A DNA stretch of 41,243 nt from Verrucomicrobiaceae bacterium. Lineage in GTDB: Bacteria; Verrucomicrobiota; Verrucomicrobiia; Verrucomicrobiales; Verrucomicrobiaceae. The stretch spans positions 1 to 41,243 of the forward strand of contig JAEUHK010000113.1 of the NCBI GenBank assembly GCA_016795465.1, written 5' to 3'. Below, in pieces: positions 8,007 to 13,630 of this stretch. Numbering within the stretch: position 1 is the first letter of the stretch; every line of letters begins with the position of its first letter. Below the pieces are notes generated by a model that saw only the letters and a list, made by a program, of their open reading frames with translations, was not told the origin of the DNA and did no database searches. A program made the position numbers and the translations under genes.

Positions 8007-9446
8007 ATGAACGCGTCCGATCTCCATCGCCTGCATCTCACGCGTCGCGCCTTGTTTGGCCACGGCGCGGCGGGCATCGGCTCGCTGGCATTAGGTTCGC
8101 TGATGGCTTCGCAGCCTCCTGATCCGCTCGCGCCGGCGCTGCCGCACTTTGCGCCGAAGGCCAAGCGCGTGATTTACCTGCTGCAAAACGGCGCGCCCTC
8201 GCATGTCGATCTCTTTGATCACAAGCCGATGCTCAAAAAGATGCACGGCACGCAGATCCCGGACAGTGTGGTGGGCGGAAAGCGCTTCAGCACCATGACC
8301 GGCGGCCAGACCGCGCGACCGGTGCTCGGCGAGATCACGCAATTCAGCCGCCACGGGCAAAGCGGAGCCACCGTGAGCTCGTTTTTGCCGCACATTGGCG
8401 AGATTGCGGACGAGTTGTGCTTCATCAAGTCGATGCACACCACGCAGGTGAACCACGCCCCGGCCATCACCTTCCTCATGACCGGCGCGGAGCAGGCCGG
8501 TCGCCCCGCGATGGGTGCATGGCTCAGCTACGGCCTCGGCAGCGATTCGGAGGACCTGCCGGCCTTTGTCGTGATGACGAGTCGAGACAAGGAAGCCTCC
8601 TGCGGCCAGATTTTTTATGACTTCTACTGGGGCAGCGGCTTCCTGCCTTCGAAGTATCAAGGCGTGAAGTTTCGCGGTAGCGGCGATCCCGTTTTGTATC
8701 TCAGCAATCCCGACGGCATGAGCCGCGAGCTGCGCCGCACCATGCTCGACGGCCTCGGTGAGCTAAACGCCATCAAACTCCGCGATCACGGCGATCCCGA
8801 GACCGCCACACGCATCGCGCAGTATGAAATGGCCTACCGCATGCAAAGCAGCGTGCCAGAACTCACCGACCTCTCGAACGAGCCGAAGCACATCCTCGAC
8901 ATGTACGGCCCCGATGTGCTCCGCCAGGGCAGCTACGCCTACAACTGCCTCATGGCCCGCCGACTCGCCGAACGCGGTGTGCGCTTTGTGCAGCTCATGC
9001 ACGCTGGCTGGGACCAGCATCGCAATTTGAACACGCAGCTCAAGATCCAGTGCACCGATGTCGATGCGCCCAGCGCCGCCCTCATCAAAGACCTCAAGCA
9101 GCGTGGCCTGCTGGAGGACACGCTCGTCATCTGGGGCGGTGAATTCGGCCGCACGCCCTTCCTGCAAGGCGATATCACCAACACCAAGCAGTGGGGCCGC
9201 GACCATCATCCCTATGCCTTCACCATCTGGATGGCCGGCGGCGGCATCAAACCGGGCGTCACCCATGGCGAGAGCGATGAATTCGGCTTCAACGCCGTGA
9301 AGGACAAAGTCCACATCCACGACCTCCAGGCCACCATCATGCATTTGATGGGCATCGACCACGAACGCTTCACCTTCCGCTTCCAAGGCCGCCAGTTCCG
9401 CCTCACGGACGTCCACGGTGAGGTGGTGAAGCCAGTGCTGGCGTGA
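8007..9446 (+). CDS. DUF1501 protein with Tat-type signal
   Basis: A protein of 479 residues starting MNASDLHRLHLTRRALFGHGAAGIGSL, in which TRRALFGHGAAG is a twin-arginine signal. The DUF1501 hallmarks are present: YLLQNGAPSHVDLFDHKP near residue 55, NHAPAITFLMTG, WLSYGLGS, RGVRFVQLMHAGWDQH, VIWGGEFGRTPF and GRDHHPYAFTIWMAGGGIKPG. The fold is related to the alkaline phosphatase/sulfatase superfamily, and the conserved Asp/His/Glu residues look metal-binding, but no activity is established. It follows a PSD1 gene on the same strand, the arrangement typical of PVC genomes, and the two are probably co-transcribed across the inverted repeat between them. Confidence 0.93.
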   Translation: MNASDLHRLHLTRRALFGHGAAGIGSLALGSLMASQPPDPLAPALPHFAPKAKRVIYLLQNGAPSHVDLFDHKPMLKKMHGTQIPDSVVGGKRFSTMTGGQTARPVLGEITQFSRHGQSGATVSSFLPHIGEIADELCFIKSMHTTQVNHAPAITFLMTGAEQAGRPAMGAWLSYGLGSDSEDLPAFVVMTSRDKEASCGQIFYDFYWGSGFLPSKYQGVKFRGSGDPVLYLSNPDGMSRELRRTMLDGLGELNAIKLRDHGDPETATRIAQYEMAYRMQSSVPELTDLSNEPKHILDMYGPDVLRQGSYAYNCLMARRLAERGVRFVQLMHAGWDQHRNLNTQLKIQCTDVDAPSAALIKDLKQRGLLEDTLVIWGGEFGRTPFLQGDITNTKQWGRDHHPYAFTIWMAGGGIKPGVTHGESDEFGFNAVKDKVHIHDLQATIMHLMGIDHERFTFRFQGRQFRLTDVHGEVVKPVLA

Positions 9447-9454
9447 GCAAAGTG

Positions 9455-9475
9455 GAACAGGTTTTCAACCTGTTC
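9455..9475. repeat. short perfect hairpin with GAACAGGTT arms
   Basis: Nine-bp stem GAACAGGTT (9455-9463) and AACCTGTTC (9467-9475) with a 3-nt loop, in the 42-bp gap between two convergent genes. It lacks a T tract; it may act as a weak bidirectional terminator or be a dispersed repeat. A related hairpin with the same CCTGTTC core lies at 11911-11931. Confidence 0.6.
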
Positions 9476-9488
9476 GATTCGAAGGGCC

Positions 9489-10097
9489 TCACAGAGCTCT
9501 CGGCTCCCTCATCCGGCCAAACAGCGTGTCACGCGTGATCAGGCCAAAGTTTGGCTCGCGGCGTTTCAAGTCATCGCGGGTGCCGATGTCCCATTCGAGG
9601 CGCAGGTATTCCGCGATCACATTCGCGAGGCTGAGGTGGAAGAAGCAGCCGACGGTGGCCCAAACGACCGCGAGATGCCCGTCGCTGCGTCCGGCGGCGA
9701 TTTGATCGCGGAAATGGCCGAGCACACCTTGGTAGCGTGCCTTGCGGGTCGATTTGAGCAGCACGGCGCCGGCATGGCGGCTGCGTTCGTTTTCATCCGT
9801 GGTGAAACGGGCACCGAGTGCTTCATCGGCGGCGAGTAGCGCCTCGAGATCACCGGCATGCGCAGCTTCCCAGGCTTGCTCCAGCGCAGGAGCGATCTTT
9901 TCGCGGAAGACGCCATCGGTGAAGCTTTGCCAGCCGCCGCCATTCATCGAGAGCTTCTCCGTGCGTGCCCGCACGCTGCCGAGCAGCCAGTGCACCCAGT
10001 CGAGCCCGCGGGCCCATTCCTCCACGATTTCCACCTCGCCACGCCGGTCCTCCGGCGGGGGCAAAAGAGTGAGCGTGACAGGGAATTGGGACTTCAT
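9489..10097 (-). CDS. unrecognised 202-residue protein, faintly UreF-like
   Basis: Started at ATG 10097 (MKSQFPVTLTLLPPPEDR); an upstream in-frame ATG at 10151 would overlap the divergent neighbour. The protein is soluble and mostly helical, without signal or membrane segment. The central stretch (AAHAGDLEALLAADEAL, then ERSRHAGAVLLKSTRK, then GHLAVVWATVGCFFHLSL) recalls the pattern of the urease accessory protein UreF, but the N- and C-termini do not, and no urease gene is visible. I therefore leave it unnamed. Its start codon lies only 29 bp from that of the divergent YkgJ-type gene, so each promoter must reach into the other gene or the two share one small control region. Confidence 0.7.
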   Translation of the reverse strand: MKSQFPVTLTLLPPPEDRRGEVEIVEEWARGLDWVHWLLGSVRARTEKLSMNGGGWQSFTDGVFREKIAPALEQAWEAAHAGDLEALLAADEALGARFTTDENERSRHAGAVLLKSTRKARYQGVLGHFRDQIAAGRSDGHLAVVWATVGCFFHLSLANVIAEYLRLEWDIGTRDDLKRREPNFGLITRDTLFGRMREPRAL

Positions 10098-10126
10098 TTT
10101 TGCGGCACATAGGACAATCTCCCGCG

Positions 10127-10471
10127 ATGAGCAATGAAACTCCCTCGACACGCTATCTCTGCCAGCGCTGCGGCAACTGCTGCCGCTGGCCGGGGGACGT
10201 GCGCATCACCGATGAGGAGGTGACGGCCATCGCCGGCTTCTTGAACATGAGCGAGGCGGCGTTCACCGAGACCTACACGCGGCTCAACGCGAACCGCACG
10301 GGGCTGAGCATCATCGACCGACCGGGAGGCCAGGGGGAGTGTGTCTTTCTGGAAGGGCTGAACGTTTGCCGCATCCAGCCGGTGAAGCCTTTCCAATGCC
10401 AGGGGTTCCCGAATGACTGGCAGTTCCCCGGATGGCGGGAGAAGTGCGAGGCGATCGAGGTGCCGGCGTGA
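10127..10471 (+). CDS. YkgJ-family Cys-cluster protein
   Basis: A small protein of 114 residues from ATG 10127 (MSNETPSTRYLCQRCGNCC). It has the CxxCxxCC cluster at residues 12-19 and two later Cys residues (ECVFLEGLNVC) plus FQCQGFP, the pattern of the YkgJ family (zinc/iron-chelating domain, PF03692), in which the eight Cys are thought to bind a metal or Fe-S centre. The exact role of the family is not established. It is followed by thrH 60 bp downstream on the same strand. Confidence 0.85.
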   Translation: MSNETPSTRYLCQRCGNCCRWPGDVRITDEEVTAIAGFLNMSEAAFTETYTRLNANRTGLSIIDRPGGQGECVFLEGLNVCRIQPVKPFQCQGFPNDWQFPGWREKCEAIEVPA

Positions 10472-10531
10472 TTGGGGCCTTGAATTCATCCGGTGAACCG
10501 CTAACCAGAAACGCAGCCCCTCCCACTTTTG

Positions 10532-11140
10532 ATGAAGCCCCAAACCATTGTCACCCTCGACCTCGAAGGCGTCCTCGTGCCGGAAATCTGGATCGCGTTT
10601 GCCGAAAAGACCGGCATCGCCGAGCTGCGCCGCACCACGCGGGACGAGCCGGACTACGACAAGCTCATGCAGGGCCGCCTCAACATTCTCGACCAGCACG
10701 GCCTGAAGCTGCCGGACATCCAGCAGGTGATCGGCACCCTCTCGCCGTTGGAGGGCGCGAAGGCCTTTCTCGATGAACTCCGCTCCATCACGCAGGTCAT
10801 TATCTTGAGTGATACCTTTGCGGAGTTTGCCCAGCCGCTCATGCGCCAACTGGCCTGGCCCACCATCTTCTGCCACCAGCTCGAAGTGGCCGCGGATGGC
10901 CGCATCGTGAACTACAAGCTCCGCCAGCCCAACCAGAAGCAGAAGGCCGTCGCCGCCTTCAAAGCCCTCAACTACCGCGTCCTCGCTGCTGGCGACTCCT
11001 TCAACGACACGACGATGCTCGGCGAAGCCGACGTGGGCTTCTTCTTCCACGCCCCCGAGTCCATCCAAGCCCAGTTCCCGCAGTTCCAGCCCTTCGATGA
11101 CTACGCCGAGCTGCTCGCCGCCATGAAGGCGGTGATGTGA
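10532..11140 (+). CDS. thrH: ThrH: phosphoserine phosphatase / homoserine phosphotransferase (HAD family)
   Basis: A protein of 202 residues, the family's usual length (about 205). The first HAD motif is TLDLEGVLVPEIW, with the second Asp replaced by Glu as is typical of ThrH. Motif II is ILSDTF, and motif III/IV includes AAGDSFNDTTMLGEADVG. ThrH removes phosphate from phosphoserine and can transfer it to homoserine, giving the last step of serine synthesis or a bypass to threonine. ATG 10532 is chosen over TTG 10529. The last 27 codons occur again, diverged, at 11806-11888, suggesting an insertion or duplication event at this gene end. Confidence 0.93.
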   Translation: MKPQTIVTLDLEGVLVPEIWIAFAEKTGIAELRRTTRDEPDYDKLMQGRLNILDQHGLKLPDIQQVIGTLSPLEGAKAFLDELRSITQVIILSDTFAEFAQPLMRQLAWPTIFCHQLEVAADGRIVNYKLRQPNQKQKAVAAFKALNYRVLAAGDSFNDTTMLGEADVGFFFHAPESIQAQFPQFQPFDDYAELLAAMKAVM

Positions 11141-11241
11141 TCTGGACCTGCGCGACATTGGAACAGAGCTGCCTTGATCAAAGGCCTCCATTTGGCCAAT
11201 TTGTCCTCCGGACACCGTTTCTGCCAGTGTCAGACATGCCC

Positions 11242-11760
11242 ATGAAACACACTCTTTTGCTCATCCTGTTTGGTTGTTGTGTCACTTTCGGGCAGACCGT
11301 GGCCATAAGGATTTCTGAGTGCATTAGCCGAACACCGGGGCAGCAAGCTGCTTTGCTCAAGGCACATGCACGGTACATCAAGCGGCTCAAATCAATGCGG
11401 GTCAGCACTTGGTTCGTCTTTCCCGGCGTCAAAACCAACTTTGACGGTCATCCTGTAGTATCTGACACAGTTGTGGGCCGTATTGACGAAGAAGACGCAT
11501 CCACCTTTATCAAGTATCTTGAGCACCCTGAGTTTGTGGACGTGCTTGAAGCAGGGTTTTCGCTGCAATGCTTGCCTTTGCTCAAGGATTGTCCAACTAC
11601 CCCTGAAGATTCGATCGAAATGGAGGTGTTTAATAATCGAGTGGCTTTTCGAATTCGAACCGAAGTGCCTGTGGCTGCGCAAGGTGATTTCTTTCTTACC
11701 GAAGAGGGCTCAGCTTGGCTATTAAAGCGACTGGCGAAAAAAGCGACTGGCGAAACATGA
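11242..11760 (+). CDS. small exported protein of unknown function
   Basis: Started at ATG 11242 (MKHTLLLILFGCCVTFGQTV), which gives a clear signal peptide with likely cleavage after FGQ; ATG 11236 is possible too. The mature part of about 150 residues has no domain I recognise. It contains several Cys (ECISR, SLQCLP, LKDCP) that could form disulphides in the periplasm. The gene is visibly AT-richer than its neighbours. It lies exactly between the thrH gene end and a second copy of that end, so it looks like the cargo of an inserted or duplicated segment. Confidence 0.65.
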   Translation: MKHTLLLILFGCCVTFGQTVAIRISECISRTPGQQAALLKAHARYIKRLKSMRVSTWFVFPGVKTNFDGHPVVSDTVVGRIDEEDASTFIKYLEHPEFVDVLEAGFSLQCLPLLKDCPTTPEDSIEMEVFNNRVAFRIRTEVPVAAQGDFFLTEEGSAWLLKRLAKKATGET

Positions 11761-11805
11761 GGCAAAAAAGAATTAGAACGGACTCCGTCGTCATTCGGAA
11801 GACCG

Positions 11806-11888
11806 AGTCCATCCAGACCCAGTTACCGCAGTTCCAGCCCTTCGATGACTACGCCGAGCTTCTCGCCGCCATGAAAGAGGTGATGTAG
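11806..11888 (+). pseudogene. second, diverged copy of the thrH 3' end
   Basis: This stretch aligns without gaps to the last 27 codons of thrH (11058-11140). A central block of about 30 bp is identical, and the copies differ at eight positions plus the stop codon (TGA there, TAG here). In the thrH frame it still reads ESIQTQLPQFQPFDDYAELL and ends AAMKEVM, with three amino-acid changes (A to T, F to L, A to E). It has no start of its own. It is best read as a gene-end remnant left by insertion or segmental duplication. Confidence 0.85.
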
Positions 11889-11910
11889 GACGGGTCAGCC
11901 CCCTAAGTTG

Positions 11911-11931
11911 CCCTGTTCCTGCGGAACAGGG
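11911..11931. repeat. short perfect hairpin with CCCTGTTCC arms
   Basis: Nine-bp stem CCCTGTTCC (11911-11919) and GGAACAGGG (11923-11931) with loop TGC. It shares the CCTGTTC core with the hairpin at 9455-9475, so the two probably belong to one dispersed family. Confidence 0.6.
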
Positions 11932-11949
11932 AAGCCCTTGTTGCCCAGC

Positions 11950-12170
11950 TGTAGTGCTCCCCTCAAAGTTGGACAAGTGCCAGTGATGTTCAGGCGGCTT
12001 GTTGATGGGGTGTGTTGCATAGGGAGAGGTAGGGTTGGCGTGGGGTGTTGTATTTGAGGGCGGAGTGGGTGCGTTGGGTGTTGTAGTGCTCGATGGATCT
12101 GGCGACCGTCGTGCGTGCGGCGGTGAGGTTGTCAAAGCGGTGCTGCCAGGCGCTACCCTCGAAGGCAGCG
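11950..12170 (-). mobile_element. remnant of an IS3-family insertion sequence (terminal repeat plus transposase C-terminus)
   Basis: On the minus strand, bases up to 11990 encode the C-terminal tail of an IS3-type DDE transposase: FDNLTAARTTVARSIEHYN, then TQRTHSALKYNTPRQ, the conserved YNxxRxHSALxYxTP end of the rve domain. Just outside the stop codon, 11950-11981 reads TGTAGTGCTCCCCTCAAAGT and onwards through TGGACA, which looks like an IS3 terminal inverted repeat starting with TG. The catalytic domain, OrfA and the opposite terminal repeat are missing; the reading frame runs straight into a 21-bp repeat array instead. Confidence 0.75.
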
Positions 12171-12652
12171 CCCATACCCCCGGTCTTTTGGGCGATACCT
12201 TCCCAAGTATTCGAAATACCTTCGAGGGTATTCCCAATACCTTCGATCTTTTTGGCAATACCTTCGAGGTTATCCAAAATACCTTCGAGGGTATTTCCAA
12301 TACCTTCGATCTTTTCGGCAATACCTTCGAAGTTATCCAGAATACCTTCGAGAGTATTCCCAATACTTTCGATCTTTTTGGCGATACCTTCGAGGTTATC
12401 CGAAAAAACATCGAGGGTATTTCCAATACCTTCGATCTTTTTGGCAATACCTTCGAAGTTATCCGAAATACCTTCGATCTCGGGCGCGACGGACACGCTG
12501 TTTTCAGCATTCCAGAAGGGTGAAACGCGGTCCGGGTGCCCCATTCTGACAAAGGCTTCACCTCTCTCGTCCCTCCTACCGGGAGACTGCGGAGCCTGAA
12601 TCGAGCCCCGAAAGCACCCTCCAGCCGTTTCCTGGGCGTCCCGGCGGCTCAT
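11990..12652 (-). CDS. heptad-repeat open frame fused to a transposase tail (coding status doubtful)
   Basis: One open frame of 220 codons on the minus strand from ATG 12652. Residues 1-55 are unrecognised. Residues about 56-153 are 14 heptads of the type IEGIGNT, LEGILDN, LEGIAKK, with Ile/Leu at fixed spacing as in a coiled coil. Residues about 164-220 are the IS3 transposase tail. Because the DNA period is 21 bp, several frames on both strands stay open across the array (the plus strand reads NTFEVIQ-type heptads), so openness alone is not evidence of translation. I keep it as a candidate: it may be a real coiled-coil protein, or a repeat array that grew inside a dead transposase. Confidence 0.3.
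   Translation of the reverse strand: MSRRDAQETAGGCFRGSIQAPQSPGRRDERGEAFVRMGHPDRVSPFWNAENSVSVAPEIEGISDNFEGIAKKIEGIGNTLDVFSDNLEGIAKKIESIGNTLEGILDNFEGIAEKIEGIGNTLEGILDNLEGIAKKIEGIGNTLEGISNTWEGIAQKTGGMGAAFEGSAWQHRFDNLTAARTTVARSIEHYNTQRTHSALKYNTPRQPYLSLCNTPHQQAA
12194..12487. repeat. 14 x 21-bp tandem repeat with 63-bp higher-order period
   Basis: Fourteen perfectly phased 21-bp units, most starting AATACCTTCGA. The second half cycles through three types: A (GGTTATCCRA or AGTTATCCRA), B (GGGTATTYCC) and C (TCTTTTTGGC). The order is A, B, C from unit 1 to unit 13, so the true period is 63 bp, with unit 14 a divergent end. Units differ by a few bases; unit 11 (12404-12424) is the most decayed. Confidence 0.95.
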
Positions 12653-12821
12653 GGGACGCGAGGCTCGACGATGATCAACTGCGGATGAGACGCCCCGCCT
12701 TCTTGCTCTCGCTCTGGCTCTTCATCTCCCCTCTGCGGTCCGGAGCCCGGAGAGAGCGAGAGCAAGATCAAGAGCAGGAGCAAGACGGCGATACCGTCGC
12801 CCTGCTTGGCGCCTGACAACA

Positions 12822-12849
12822 ACCACGGAAGACACCGAAGACACGGAAG
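12822..12849. repeat. 9-bp tandem repeat, ACACGGAAG type
   Basis: Three consecutive units ACCACGGAAG, ACACCGAAG, ACACGGAAG. A short purine-rich tandem array lying 8 bp before the palindrome at 12857. Confidence 0.7.
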
Positions 12850-12856
12850 GCTGAGA

Positions 12857-12923
12857 TTGGCAGGAGAATGAAGGCAGGAGAATGTTTCTATGGGCCATTC
12901 TTCTGCCTTCATTCTCCTGCCAA
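12857..12923. repeat. 21-bp perfect inverted repeat with tandem 14-bp units in the arm
   Basis: The left arm 12857-12877 (TTGGCAGGAGAATGAAGGCA and one more base) pairs exactly with 12903-12923. The unit GGCAGGAGAATG occurs twice in the left side at 14-bp spacing (12859 and 12873), and the second copy pairs imperfectly with CATTCTTCTGCC on the right, so the full stem is about 28 bp with few mismatches. Confidence 0.88.
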
Positions 12924-13000
12924 TAAATCCGATCGCAGCCTGCTCCGTGCGTCGTTCCTATCAACGGTTTCCATCCGGCAACGAAACAAGCCAAGGCATC

Positions 13001-13084
13001 TGGTAGAAGGATTACGGGTAGAAACCTTTTCCCGATCCGAAGCTCAGAGTGGCTGAAATCTTCCTGCCCCAAATTTTGCTACCC
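13001..13084. repeat. imperfect palindrome with two half-units per arm
   Basis: The left arm (13001-13030) contains GGTAGAAGGATT and GGGTAGAAAC. The reverse complement of 13055-13084 contains GGGTAGCAAAATTT and GGGCAGGAAGATTT. About 19 of 30 positions agree, and each arm holds two GGNAGNA-type half-units, as in the better-preserved palindrome at 12857-12923. It is probably a decayed relative. Confidence 0.5.
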
Positions 13085-13389
13085 GAAAATCGCCCGATGC
13101 TGCTTGAGGCTGGCAAAAACAGGGGCGGCAAAATATTCCCAAGCCTCGGATTCCGTCATTTTTAGCCGAACATCTTTAGCCTCAACTCTGGGGCAGAAGT
13201 TTTGAACCGCTGACATGACACTGATCCCCAAACTCAGACAGCAGCGTCATTTCAGCGTTAGCGGTGCGCGGAGTCCAACAGATACCGGTTTCCCTCCCGA
13301 AGAAGGGTGCATGTGGGGTCAAAGAATGGGCAGTCCGGGCCGCATTTACGGGCTGTTTCAGCCGCAAGGCCGCGCACGCTCCCTTCCTT

Positions 13390-13436
13390 CCGCCTGAAGG
13401 CGGGACTACAGAACCCAAGGCACGGGCTAAAGCCCG
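13390..13436. repeat. two small hairpins each followed by RACTACR, 33 bp apart
   Basis: Hairpin one is CCGCCT-GA-AGGCGG (13390-13403) followed by GACTACA; hairpin two is CGGGCT-AA-AGCCCG (13423-13436) followed by AACTACG. The stems differ in sequence but pair perfectly, i.e. covary, while the tail is conserved. This points to a repeat family maintained through its hairpin. Confidence 0.7.
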
Positions 13437-13463
13437 AACTACGAACGGAGCGGCAGGGCCGCT

Positions 13464-13524
13464 GAGCCACAGAGCCACGGAGCGGCAGAGCTTCAGAGCC
13501 TCTGACTTCTGACCTCTAACATCT
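13464..13524. repeat. 8-bp tandem array that switches to a 7-bp array
   Basis: Five 8-bp units (GAGCCACA, GAGCCACG, GAGCGGCA, GAGCTTCA, GAGCCTCT; 13464-13503) are followed without a break by three 7-bp units (GACTTCT, GACCTCT, AACATCT; 13504-13524). It is non-coding, about 110 bp before the DUF1080 gene start. Confidence 0.7.
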
Positions 13525-13630
13525 CACCACTCCACGTCTCACCGGCTACGGCGGGAATGGAATCGCCGCCCTCCGGGTCTCCGTGATAAAGCGGGTGGAA
13601 GATGGCAGGGGCGGGGTGCGTCTGAGAGAC

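Larger units (their letters stand above)
12488..13630. other. long stretch with no convincing gene, rich in dispersed repeats
   Basis: Apart from the repeats listed separately (12822-12849, 12857-12923, 13001-13084, 13390-13436, 13464-13524) I see no protein gene here. Open frames on both strands are short, have no family resemblance and overlap one another. 12660-12780 is a run of G/A- and C/T-skewed low-complexity sequence. 13085-13389 shows nothing I can name. The promoter of the DUF1080 gene should lie near 13560-13625 but no clear -35/-10 pair stands out. Confidence 0.6.

Noticed and set aside
12035..12599. Long plus-strand open frames across the 21-bp array (NTFEVIQ-type heptads)
   Set aside because: They are open only because the period is a multiple of three. 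They lack a recognisable N- or C-terminal domain, and the minus frame at least ends in a known transposase tail.
12649..12912. Small minus-strand frame with a Leu-rich stretch that looks like a membrane helix
   Set aside because: The Leu run comes from a low-complexity G/A-rich tract; there is no conserved feature and it runs into the palindrome at 12857.
7857..13524. CRISPR-like array from the short repeats
   Set aside because: Units are contiguous or palindromic, with no regularly spaced unique spacers and no cas genes.
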